From: Nocardioides caeni
GTDB lineage: Bacteria; Actinomycetota; Actinomycetes; Propionibacteriales; Nocardioidaceae
DNA: 64,000 nucleotides
Reading direction: 5' to 3'
Assembly (NCBI RefSeq): GCF_004912195.1
Contig: NZ_STGW01000014.1
Coordinates: 28,359 to 92,358, forward strand
This document shows, one piece after another, positions 27,085 to 34,440 of the stretch; positions within the stretch are counted from its first letter, which is position 1, and every line of letters starts with the position of its first letter. The notes under the pieces are model-generated. The model ran no database searches and was not told the origin of the DNA. It saw only the letters and a program-made list of their open reading frames with translations. The translations under genes were made by a program, and so were the position numbers.

Positions 27085-27624
27085 TCACTCCACGTCGTCG
27101 GGGCTGGTGCTGAGCGGCGGCGTGCAGACATAGCTGTCGCTCTGTGCCGTGACCGCCGCGCGGCCCTTGGTGACGCGCCCGAACTGCTGGCCGACGACGA
27201 TCGTGACGCCCGGGTAGCCGGACGGCTGGTCGACGATCTCCACGTCCTCGCCGAGGTACGACGCCAGCAGGATCGCCGCGGGATCGCCGGGGTCGCTCGA
27301 CCACACCTGCGCCGCCACGGTCCCGGTGTCGGCCGGCGCGTTGCCGATGTCGCCCTCGCCGAAGCCGGCGCCGACGAGGCGGTCCATCGTGTCGCCCGCG
27401 AGCCCGTTGCCGCCGCCGGCGTTGAGCACGGTGACCATCACCTGCGGGGGCGTCACCTCCTCGCCGGCGCGGATCAGCGTGTCGGTGCAGGGCGCGGCCT
27501 CGGCCCGCTCGGGGAACGGCTCCGTGACACTCGACCACGCCCACGTGATGCTGGCCAGGAAGACCACGGCCAGGATCACCAGCGTCATCGCCGAGCGATT
27601 GCCTGCCTTCAGGTCGAGGTCCAT
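27085..27624 (-). CDS. LytR C-terminal-domain membrane protein
   Basis: A 179-residue protein with a short cytoplasmic segment, one transmembrane helix (AMTLVILAVVFLASITWAWS, about 12-31) and an extracytoplasmic LytR_C domain. The domain shows the typical VMVTVLNAGGGNGLAGDTMDRL opening and QVWSSDPGDPAAILLASYLG. LytR_C domains accompany cell-wall polymer ligases but this protein lacks the catalytic LCP domain. ATG at 27624 is 5 nt after the VapB-like gene's stop, so the two are co-transcribed. It runs convergently to the antiporter gene with a 10-nt gap. Confidence 0.85.
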   Translation of the reverse strand: MDLDLKAGNRSAMTLVILAVVFLASITWAWSSVTEPFPERAEAAPCTDTLIRAGEEVTPPQVMVTVLNAGGGNGLAGDTMDRLVGAGFGEGDIGNAPADTGTVAAQVWSSDPGDPAAILLASYLGEDVEIVDQPSGYPGVTIVVGQQFGRVTKGRAAVTAQSDSYVCTPPLSTSPDDVE

Positions 27625-27629
27625 GACCA

Positions 27630-27926
27630 CTAGCCTTCCATCCTGATCACCCGGGCGTGCAGCACCCCTCGCTGCTGGAGCGCGGCCCGGAGGGCCCGGT
27701 GCAGCCCGTCCTCGAGGTAGTACTCGTCGCGCCACAGCACGACGTGGGCGAAGAGGTCGCCGTAGAAGGTCGAGTCCTCGTCGAGGAGCGACGACAGCTG
27801 CAGGGTGTCCTTCGTGGTGACGAGGTCGTCGAGCCGCACCTGGCGTGGCGGCACGGCCGCCCCCCCCCGGGAGGTGAGCCCGTGGTCGGGATAGGGACGC
27901 CCGACCCCCCCGCGCTTGAAGATCAC
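27630..27926 (-). CDS. VapB-like/conserved actinobacterial small protein with G-tracts
   Basis: A 98-residue protein similar to a small actinobacterial family often annotated as VapB-type antitoxin. Conserved parts are GRPYPDHGL, VRLDDLVTTKDTL, EDSTFYGDLFAHVV and LEDGLHRALRAALQQR. I see no VapC toxin beside it, so a toxin-antitoxin role is unproven. The GTG start at 27926 lies 8 nt after a TAGACT box, suggesting a leaderless transcript. Two G runs (nine at 27860-27868 and seven at 27905-27911 on the coding strand) are candidates for slippage. The LytR_C gene follows. Confidence 0.75.
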   Translation of the reverse strand: MIFKRGGVGRPYPDHGLTSRGGAAVPPRQVRLDDLVTTKDTLQLSSLLDEDSTFYGDLFAHVVLWRDEYYLEDGLHRALRAALQQRGVLHARVIRMEG

Positions 27927-27962
27927 GAGTTCGGAGTCTACGGGCGCTGCCGCGCCACGCCC

Positions 27963-27968
27963 TAGGGT
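27963..27968 (+). promoter_or_regulatory. -10 box, leaderless promoter of the HerA-like gene
   Basis: TAGGGT ends 8 nt before the ATG at 27977; no Shine-Dalgarno is visible. Confidence 0.45.
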
Positions 27969-27976
27969 GTGGTGCC

Positions 27977-29596
27977 ATGACCCAGGAGCCGACGCCCGCG
28001 CCCGAGAACGCCGCACCGGCAGCCGACCCGATCGAGGCCGCGGTCGCTCCCGGCTATGCCTTCGAGGGCCCCGCGCTCGAGCTCGGCGGCCTGATGACCG
28101 GCCCCGACGCCCTCACCGGCAGCGCCATCCGGATCCCGTTGGCGATGCTCAACCGGCACGGGCTCGTCGCCGGCGCCACCGGCACCGGCAAGACCAAGAC
28201 CCTGCAGCTGCTCGCCGAGCAGCTCAGCGCCGCCGGCGTGCCGGTGTTCGCCGCCGACATCAAGGGCGACCTGTCCGGACTCGCCACTGCCGGCGAGGCA
28301 GGCGAGAAGCTGCTCGCCCGCACGGAGTCCGTCGGCCAGAAGTGGGAGGCGACCGCCTTCCCGGTCGAGTACTACGCCCTGGGCGGTCAGGGGATCGGCA
28401 TCCCGATCCGGGTCACCATCGCCGCTTTCGGCCCGATCCTGCTCAGCCGCGTCCTCGGACTCAACGACACCCAGGAGTCCAGCCTCGGCCTGGTGTTCCA
28501 CTACGCCGACAAGCAGGGGCTGCCGCTGCTCGACCTGGCCGACCTGCGCGCTGTCGTGCAGCACCTGACCAGCGACGAGGGGAAGCCCGAGCTGAAGGCC
28601 CTCGGCGGCCTGTCGTCCGCGACCGCCGGCGTCATCCTGCGTGAGCTCATCGCCTTCGCCGACCAGGGCGCCGAGGCGTTCTTCGGCGAGCCCGAGTTCG
28701 ACTCCGCCGACCTGCTCCAGCAGGTGCCGGACGGCCGCGGGCTGATCAGCCTCGTCGAGCTGCCGGACCTGCAGGACCGCCCAGCCGTCTTCTCGACCTT
28801 CCTGATGTGGCTGCTGGCCGACCTCTTCCACGACCTCCCCGAGGTCGGCGACATCGACCAGCCCAATCTGGTGTTCTTCTTCGACGAGGCGCACCTGCTC
28901 TTCAGGGACGCATCCAAGCCGTTCCTGGAGCAGATCGCCCAGACGGTGCGGCTGATCCGGTCCAAGGGCGTCGGCGTCTTCTTCGTGACGCAGTCACCCA
29001 CCGACGTACCGGACGAGGTGCTGGCCCAGCTCGGCTCCCGGGTCCAGCACCAGCTGCGGGCCCACACGCCCAACGACGCCAAGGCGCTCAAGGCGACCGT
29101 CAACACCTATCCGCACAGCGCGTACGACGACCTCGGCGAGGTGCTCACCACGCTCGGGATCGGTGAGGCGATCGTGACCGTGATGGGCGAGAAGGGCGCG
29201 CCCACGCCGGTTGCGTGGACCCGTCTGCGTGCGCCGGAGTCGCTGATGGCGCCCAGCACGAAGGAGTCGATGGAGGCGACGGTCAAGGCGAGCCCGCGGA
29301 TGGCGACCTACGGCGCGGTCGTCGACCGCGAGTCCGCGCACGAGATCCTCGCCAAGAAGCTCGAGGAGGGCGCGAAGGCGGAGGCGGCCGAGTCCGCGGC
29401 CGCCGGCGACGCGAAGGCCGGCGACGGTCCGCGGTCGATCCCGCAGGGCAGCTTGAAGCGGAAGAAGGACGACGGCGGTGGCGCCGGCGAGATCGTCAAG
29501 GACGTCGTGAAGTCCTCGGCGTTCAAGCAGTTCATGCGCACCGCCGCCGCCGAGATCGCCCGCGGGATGTTCGGGACGGCACGCCGGAGGCGTTAG
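27977..29596 (+). CDS. HerA-like ATPase (DUF853/YjgR family)
   Basis: A 539-residue P-loop ATPase of the HerA/FtsK superfamily, DUF853 branch (E. coli YjgR). Walker A is GATGTGKTKT (about residues 66-75), Walker B is LVFFFDEAHLLF, and the sensor region has FFVTQSPTDVPDEVLAQLGSRVQHQL. The Lys/Ala/Glu-rich C-terminal tail (about 455-510) is low-complexity. The family's cellular role is poorly understood. Adjacent genes do not indicate a defence island. The start is leaderless-type. Its stop overlaps by 4 nt the opposite-strand small protein gene. Confidence 0.9.
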   Translation: MTQEPTPAPENAAPAADPIEAAVAPGYAFEGPALELGGLMTGPDALTGSAIRIPLAMLNRHGLVAGATGTGKTKTLQLLAEQLSAAGVPVFAADIKGDLSGLATAGEAGEKLLARTESVGQKWEATAFPVEYYALGGQGIGIPIRVTIAAFGPILLSRVLGLNDTQESSLGLVFHYADKQGLPLLDLADLRAVVQHLTSDEGKPELKALGGLSSATAGVILRELIAFADQGAEAFFGEPEFDSADLLQQVPDGRGLISLVELPDLQDRPAVFSTFLMWLLADLFHDLPEVGDIDQPNLVFFFDEAHLLFRDASKPFLEQIAQTVRLIRSKGVGVFFVTQSPTDVPDEVLAQLGSRVQHQLRAHTPNDAKALKATVNTYPHSAYDDLGEVLTTLGIGEAIVTVMGEKGAPTPVAWTRLRAPESLMAPSTKESMEATVKASPRMATYGAVVDRESAHEILAKKLEEGAKAEAAESAAAGDAKAGDGPRSIPQGSLKRKKDDGGGAGEIVKDVVKSSAFKQFMRTAAAEIARGMFGTARRRR

Positions 29597-29805
29597 GCCG
29601 TCCAGCGGATGGCGTCGTCGACGAAGTCGGCGAGGTCGTGGACGCCGCGCAGGTCGGTGCGCTGCTCCATGAGTCTGGTCAGTCCCTGGGCGTGGCGGCT
29701 GCGCAGGGCGGCACGGCGGGCCATCTGGTCCGCGACCGGGTCGGTCGCAACGGACTCGAGGTGACGTCCCGCGGTCTGGGTCTCAGCAGTGGTCGTCTTG
29801 TTCAT
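29593..29805 (-). CDS. Small hypothetical protein
   Basis: A 70-residue reading frame, mostly helical and hydrophilic, ending TDLRGVHDLADFVDDAIRWTA. I recognise no family. It overlaps the 3' end of the HerA-like gene by 4 nt on the opposite strand. There is no clear Shine-Dalgarno; alternatively the region 29597-29922 may be untranslated. Codon usage resembles that of its neighbours, with G/C at most third positions. Confidence 0.5.
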   Translation of the reverse strand: MNKTTTAETQTAGRHLESVATDPVADQMARRAALRSRHAQGLTRLMEQRTDLRGVHDLADFVDDAIRWTA

Positions 29806-29922
29806 GCGTTCACTGTGATCCCGTGAGGTTTCCGCAACTCGGCGTCGCGGTTACGGGAGGGTGTCTGCGCCTGTGAGCGTGCTCACGGCCGGAACCGCTC
29901 AGGTCCCCACCAGCGCGAACGG

Positions 29923-30675
29923 TCAGGCGCCGAGGGCGGCCAGCACGTCGTGGGCCTCGACCATCGCCGGCCCGTACCAGGTGAGCAACCGGCCCGACAC
30001 CAGCTGCGTCGGGACCCGCGCGAAGGCCTCCGGGCCGTCGTCGGTCGTGAAGACGTAGGGCTCGTCGGGCAGCAGCACCAGGTCGATGTCGGCACGGTCG
30101 AGGTCGGCCAGCTCGACGTGGGGATAGCGGTCGTCGCCGCCGGCGAACGCATTGGTCCAGCCCAGTCGGCCGAGCAGGTCGCCGGCATAGGTCCGCGCTC
30201 CGACTGCCATCCAGGGGTCCCGCCAGATCGGCACCGCGACGCGACCGCGGGGAGCCGGGGCCGGCGCGTCCCACCGGGTCCTCGCCTCCGCCAGCCAGGT
30301 CGGCACGGCGGCCGCGAGGGCGTCGGCATAGAGCCGTTGCAGGGAGTCGAGGGCGTCGCCGACGGTCTCGATGTCGGTCACCCAGACGGGGATGCCCGAC
30401 TCCCGCAGCCGTCGTACGTCGAGCGCCCGGTTCTCCTCCTTGTTGGCCACCACCAGATCGGGGAAGAGCGCGCGGATGGCCGCCAGGTCGGGGTTCTTCG
30501 TGCCGCGCACCCGGGTCACGGCGAGGTCAGTCGGGTGGGTGCACCAGTCGGTCGCGCCCACCAGCCGCTCCGGGACGTCGGTGGCCAACGCCTCGGTGAT
30601 CGACGGAACGAGCGAGACGATCCGGCGCGGCGGGGCAGCCAGGGCGACGGCGTCGCCGAGGTCATCGAGTGTCAT
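29923..30675 (-). CDS. BtuF-like helical-backbone metal/cobalamin receptor
   Basis: A 250-residue protein with the fold of periplasmic cobalamin/iron-complex binding proteins. Family marks are RIVSLVPSITEAL at the start, VGATDWCTHP, KNPDLAAIRALFPDLVVANKEEN and LVLLPDEPYVF. Unlike transport receptors it has no signal peptide or lipobox, so it is probably cytoplasmic; this matches a free-standing group annotated as helical backbone metal receptors. It starts 13 nt downstream of the thioesterase gene, on the same strand, so they share an operon. The B12-dependent mutase IcmF lies 4 kb away, but no functional link is shown. Confidence 0.8.
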   Translation of the reverse strand: MTLDDLGDAVALAAPPRRIVSLVPSITEALATDVPERLVGATDWCTHPTDLAVTRVRGTKNPDLAAIRALFPDLVVANKEENRALDVRRLRESGIPVWVTDIETVGDALDSLQRLYADALAAAVPTWLAEARTRWDAPAPAPRGRVAVPIWRDPWMAVGARTYAGDLLGRLGWTNAFAGGDDRYPHVELADLDRADIDLVLLPDEPYVFTTDDGPEAFARVPTQLVSGRLLTWYGPAMVEAHDVLAALGA

Positions 30676-30688
30676 CGAGCGGCATCGC

Positions 30689-31186
30689 TCAGCGCAGCGC
30701 GAGGCTCCCGGACACCGCGGGCTCCCAGCCGATCGCGGCGTGCTCGGCGACCAGCCGGTCGAGCCCGGAGGCGATGTCGGACGGCCACGGCGCGGTCTTG
30801 CGGTCGGCGATCCGCACGCACAGGAAGATCTCCTCGAACACGCAGGCGACCCGCTGGTTGGTGTCGTCGAGGACGTAGACGATCGCGTGCGCGGCCCGCT
30901 CGGAGCGTCCGAGGATCCGCACCCGCACCGACATCTCGTCGCCGGTCCTCAGCTCGTGCAGGTAGGTCACGTGGTGCTCGGCCGACAGGCACGCATGGCC
31001 GCTGAGCATCGGCCAGTTGAACGGGATGCCGATCTGGTGGAGCGACTCGTCGAGCCCCTCGCTGCCGATGCCGAGGTAGTGACGCACGTTGAGGAAGCCG
31101 TTGCTGTCCTCGAAGGCGCTGGGGACCGGCTGCACGGCGTAGGCGGGCAGGGTGACGAGCTGGTCGTACGTCGGCTGCGTGCTCAT
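30689..31186 (-). CDS. Hotdog-fold acyl-CoA thioesterase
   Basis: A 165-residue protein of the 4-hydroxybenzoyl-CoA thioesterase/YbgC type hotdog family. The opening DSNGFLNVRHYLGI matches the catalytic-Asp segment (D-x-x-G-H/N-x-N/V), followed by HHVTYLHELRTGDEMSVRVRILG. These enzymes hydrolyse acyl-CoA thioesters. A TAGGGT box 6 nt before the ATG at 31186 indicates a leaderless transcript (31193-31198). The gene is followed by the BtuF-like gene in the same direction. Confidence 0.82.
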   Translation of the reverse strand: MSTQPTYDQLVTLPAYAVQPVPSAFEDSNGFLNVRHYLGIGSEGLDESLHQIGIPFNWPMLSGHACLSAEHHVTYLHELRTGDEMSVRVRILGRSERAAHAIVYVLDDTNQRVACVFEEIFLCVRIADRKTAPWPSDIASGLDRLVAEHAAIGWEPAVSGSLALR

Positions 31187-31192
31187 GCTCGG

Positions 31193-31198
31193 ACCCTA
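31193..31198 (-). promoter_or_regulatory. -10 box, leaderless promoter of the thioesterase gene
   Basis: The minus-strand TAGGGT is followed by CCGAGC and then the ATG at 31186. Confidence 0.45.
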
Positions 31199-31338
31199 GT
31201 GCACCACCGGCGTCCCGGATTCCCTCGCGCTCGACACCCGGGCGTACCATGGGGTCAACAGATCCACTCGTGTATCTACCTCGCGCCGGCTCGACCGGCG
31301 GTCCAAGGCGGCACCTGACCGCAACGGACCTCGAGGAC

Positions 31339-32604
31339 ATGAGCGCTCACTCCCCGTCGCTGCTTCGCGCGACCGGCCCGACGTACTTCCCGATCGCCCT
31401 CGTGGCGCGGCTCCCCTACGCGATGATGGTCGTCGGCGTGCTCACGCTCGTCGTCGCCGGTCGCGACTCCCTCGCCTTCGGTGGCCTCAGCTCCGCGATG
31501 GTGGGCCTGGGCGCCGCCTGCTTCGGCCCGCTCCTGGGCGCCGCTGCCGACAGGTTCGGTCAGCGGCCGGTCCTGCTGGTCGCCGGCATCGCCTCGACGA
31601 CGGCCCTCGGCGCGATGGCGTGGGTCGTCTACAGCCCGCTGCCCGGCGCAGCCGTGCTCGCCGTCGCCTTCGTCGTCGGTGCCTCCGCTCCGCAGATCGC
31701 CCCGATGTCGCGCAGCCGCTTGGTGCAGCTCATCGCCTCCCGGCTGGCTCCCGCGCGGCGCGAGCGCACGTTCGACACCACGATGGCCTACGAGTCGGCC
31801 GCCGACGAGATGGTCTTCATCATCGGACCGTTCCTCGTCGGCATCCTCGGCACCGCCCTCGACCCGTGGGCGCCGGTCGCCGGGGCCGCGGTCGTCACCC
31901 TCGTCTTCGTCACCGCCTTCGCGCTGCACCCCACGGCCCAGGTCACGCGCGCGGCCCGTGGGGGCGAGGTCGAGATCGCGCGGGCGGCCGAGCTCGCGCG
32001 GCCCGCCCTGCTGGTCGTGATCGCCGGCATCCTCGGTGTCGGCCTGTTCTTCGGTTCGATGCTGACCTCGCTCACCGCCTTCATGGACGACCGCGGCAAC
32101 GCCGAGGGAGCGGGCCTGGTCTACGGCGTCATGGGCATCGGCTCGGCCGTCTTCGCGCTGGGCGTCGCCCTCTTCCCGGCTGCCTTCTCGCTGCGCGCCC
32201 GCTGGCTGACGTTCGCCGGCGTCCTCGTCGCCGGTACGGCGGTCCTGCCGTTCGTCGAGTCCGTGACGGGGCTCTGCGTCCTGCTGCTGGTGATCGGCAT
32301 CGGTGTCGGCCCGACGATGGTCACGCAATACAGCCTGGGCGCGCTGCGCAGCCCGGTCGGTCGCTCCGCCACCGTGATGACGATGCTCGGCTCGGCGGTC
32401 ATCGTTGGCCAGGCCACCGCCTCGGCGGTGACCGGGCAGCTCGCCGATCGGCTCGGGACGGGAGCGGCGCTCGTCGTACCCCTGGGAGCGGCGAGCGTCG
32501 TGATGGTCGCCGGCCTCGTCAATTGGGTGCTCTCACCCGTGGCGCCGGCACTCCGCGGCGCGGCGCTCGAGGAGCAGACGCTCGTCGGCGTTGCGGGTGC
32601 GTGA
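31339..32604 (+). CDS. MFS transporter
   Basis: A 421-residue major facilitator superfamily transporter with 12 predicted helices and the loop motif GAAADRFGQRPVLLV between helices 2 and 3. A central cytoplasmic loop (HPTAQVTRAARGGEVEIARA, about 195-215) separates the two halves. MFS proteins export or import small molecules by proton exchange; the substrate is unknown. ATG at 31339 has CGAGGAC just before it; earlier in-frame codons lie outside a plausible leader. The last 72 nt overlap the 3' end of the opposite-strand ECF sigma gene, an unusually long convergent overlap. Confidence 0.85.
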   Translation: MSAHSPSLLRATGPTYFPIALVARLPYAMMVVGVLTLVVAGRDSLAFGGLSSAMVGLGAACFGPLLGAAADRFGQRPVLLVAGIASTTALGAMAWVVYSPLPGAAVLAVAFVVGASAPQIAPMSRSRLVQLIASRLAPARRERTFDTTMAYESAADEMVFIIGPFLVGILGTALDPWAPVAGAAVVTLVFVTAFALHPTAQVTRAARGGEVEIARAAELARPALLVVIAGILGVGLFFGSMLTSLTAFMDDRGNAEGAGLVYGVMGIGSAVFALGVALFPAAFSLRARWLTFAGVLVAGTAVLPFVESVTGLCVLLLVIGIGVGPTMVTQYSLGALRSPVGRSATVMTMLGSAVIVGQATASAVTGQLADRLGTGAALVVPLGAASVVMVAGLVNWVLSPVAPALRGAALEEQTLVGVAGA

Positions 32605-33810
32605 CGCGGCCTCGTCGAACGACAGCGCCGCCGCGGCGTGCTCGCCCGCGCGGGTGAGCAGGTCGCCCCGGACGCTCGGGACGAGCGGGGAGTCGCCCAG
32701 TGCGTCGGCAGGTACGGCATCCAGCACCGCCAGCCCGGCTGCCGGTCCGTGGGCCCGGCCGTGGGCGACGGCGCGGTTGACCTCGACGACCGGACCGGGC
32801 GCCGCGTCGGCCAGCACGTCATAGAGCCGGGCGATGCGCGGCCAGTCCGTCGCCTCGGCCGTCTGCGCCCGGGCATGGACGGCGGCGATCGCGGCCTGCA
32901 GGACGTAGCGACCGATGGGGACACCCCGTCCGGCCAATGCCTCGGCGCGTGCCAGGGCCGCGAGCCCACGCCGGATCAGCAGCTCGTCCCAGAGACTGCG
33001 GTCCTGGTCGTCGAGCAGCACGGCCCTGCCGTCACGATCGCTGCGCGCGGGGAAGCGGGAGGCCTGCAGCTCCAGCAGCGCCTGCAGGCCGTGGACCTCG
33101 GGCTCCTCGGGCGCCACCTCGGCCACCAGCCGGGCCAGCCGGATCGCCTCGTGGGCCAGGTCGGGACGCGTCCAGTCCTCGCCGGCCGTGGCGGCGTACC
33201 CCTCGTTGAAGATCAGGTAGACGACCGCCATCACGTCGTCGAGCCGGTCGATCCGCTCCTGCCCGGTCGGCAGCTCGAAGTCCGCGCCAGCACGGGCGAG
33301 CGTCTTCTTGGCACGCGAGATGCGCTGGCCCATCGTCGCGTCGGGGACCAGGAACCCGCGGGCGATCTCGACGGTGGTCAGGCCGCCGACCAGCCGCAGG
33401 GTGAGCGCCGCGCGCGACTCGGGCGTGAGCGCCGGATGGCAGCAGAGGAGGACGAGCCGCAGGACGTCGTCCTCGATGTGGTCGATCTGGTCGTCCAGGT
33501 CCGGCATCGCACTCACCTCCCCGGCTGCATGCTCCAGCTCGGCGGTCTTGCGGCGCAGCGTGTCGGCCCGCCGGAACGTGTCGACGGCCCGCCGCTTGGC
33601 GGTCGTCATCAACCACGCCGCGGGATTGTCGGGTACGCCGCTGGCCGGCCACGCCTCCAGCGCGGCCACCAGGGCGTCCTGCGCGAGATCCTCGGCCATG
33701 TCGACGTCGCGCGTCATCCGGGTCAGTGCCCCGACCAGCCGCGCCGACTCCTCGCGCCAGACGGCGGTCACGGTGTCGGTGGTGGTGGTCGTGGTCGGCA
33801 CCTCCGGCAT
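32533..33810 (-). CDS. ECF sigma factor, ECF42-like (with C-terminal helical-repeat domain)
   Basis: A 425-residue RNA polymerase sigma factor of the group with a long helical C-terminal extension (ECF42-like). Region 2 contains DMAEDLAQDALVAALEAWP and AAWLMTTAKRRAVDTFRR; region 4 has LTTVEIARGFLVPDATMGQRISRAKKTL. The C-terminal half is helix-rich and TPR-like. In this group the partner is a DGPF/YCII protein; one is encoded directly upstream. ATG at 33810 follows TAGGCT by 7 nt, so translation is probably leaderless. The earlier ATG at 33870 lies inside the repeat array and is rejected. Confidence 0.9.
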   Translation of the reverse strand: MPEVPTTTTTTDTVTAVWREESARLVGALTRMTRDVDMAEDLAQDALVAALEAWPASGVPDNPAAWLMTTAKRRAVDTFRRADTLRRKTAELEHAAGEVSAMPDLDDQIDHIEDDVLRLVLLCCHPALTPESRAALTLRLVGGLTTVEIARGFLVPDATMGQRISRAKKTLARAGADFELPTGQERIDRLDDVMAVVYLIFNEGYAATAGEDWTRPDLAHEAIRLARLVAEVAPEEPEVHGLQALLELQASRFPARSDRDGRAVLLDDQDRSLWDELLIRRGLAALARAEALAGRGVPIGRYVLQAAIAAVHARAQTAEATDWPRIARLYDVLADAAPGPVVEVNRAVAHGRAHGPAAGLAVLDAVPADALGDSPLVPSVRGDLLTRAGEHAAAALSFDEAASRTRNADERLLLERRAAECRRHG

Positions 33811-33817
33811 GGGCGCC

Positions 33818-33823
33818 AGCCTA
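33818..33823 (-). promoter_or_regulatory. -10 box, leaderless promoter of the ECF sigma gene
   Basis: Minus-strand TAGGCT lies 7 nt before the ATG at 33810 and directly abuts the 22-bp repeat array, so the array may shape this promoter. Confidence 0.45.
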
Positions 33824-33827
33824 GGCA

Positions 33828-33980
33828 CGAGGTGCGCTGGTTTCTCACCCGAGGTGCGTGGGTTTCTCACCCGAGGTGCGCGGGTTTCTCACCCGAGGCG
33901 TGGAGGTTTCTCACCCGACGGCGAGAAACCGCCGTACGTCGCGCGAGAAAGCGCCGTACTTCGGGTGAGAAACCACCAGA
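33828..33980. repeat. 22-bp repeat array with inverted second half
   Basis: Four direct 22-bp units start at 33828, 33850, 33872 and 33894 (core GGTTTCTCACCCGAGGTGCG), followed by three inverted units at 33916, 33937 and 33959 (core GGTGAGAAACC). The array fills the gap between the ECF sigma gene and its DGPF partner. There are no spacers, so it is not a CRISPR. The inverted layout allows a long cruciform or hairpin. A three-unit relative is at 4145-4219. Confidence 0.8.
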
Positions 33981-33988
33981 CTTCGTGG

Positions 33989-34360
33989 TCAGGCGGAGGC
34001 AGGCTCCTCGTCGGGCACCTGGCGCAGGGTGGCCACCATCGAGCACTCGGGCCAGTGCTTCGCGTGCAGGTCGGCGAAGTCCTGCTGGCCCGCGATGGCC
34101 TCCTCCAGGGTGTCGTACTGCAGGAGGGCCCAGCCACCGACGGCCTCCTTCGCCTCGGCGTAGGGGCCGTCCACGCGCGTGACCTCGCCCTTGCGGACGA
34201 CGAAGTTCACGGCGTCCTCGAGCCCGAAGAGTCCGCCGCCGTCGAGGAAGTGGCCCTGCTGCGCCTGCTCGCCGATGTAGGTGTCCATCGCGTCGAACAG
34301 CGCCTGCGGCGGGTTGCCCTGTCCCTCTTCCATCCGAACGAATCCCATGAAACGCGGCAT
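33989..34360 (-). CDS. YCII-related DGPF-domain protein
   Basis: A 123-residue DGPF/YCII-family protein. It contains FMGFVRMEEG, and the DGPF-like motif reads VTRVDGPYAEAKEAVGGWALLQYD. YCII-related proteins are the standard genomic partners of ECF41/42-type sigma factors and may sense small molecules or modulate sigma activity. ATG at 34360 is preceded by AAGGA at about 10 nt. Its stop lies next to the 22-bp repeat array, which separates it from the sigma gene by 178 nt. Confidence 0.88.
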   Translation of the reverse strand: MPRFMGFVRMEEGQGNPPQALFDAMDTYIGEQAQQGHFLDGGGLFGLEDAVNFVVRKGEVTRVDGPYAEAKEAVGGWALLQYDTLEEAIAGQQDFADLHAKHWPECSMVATLRQVPDEEPASA

Positions 34361-34440
34361 CTCGATCAGTCCTTCTCGTCTTCGTAGGTGAGTGGTTCCG
34401 AACCTACGTCGTACGACCGCGGGCGCTTTCGACATCGACC

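Noticed and set aside
33828..33980. Possible CRISPR array
   Set aside because: Units are contiguous with no unique spacers, half are inverted, and no cas gene is in the window.
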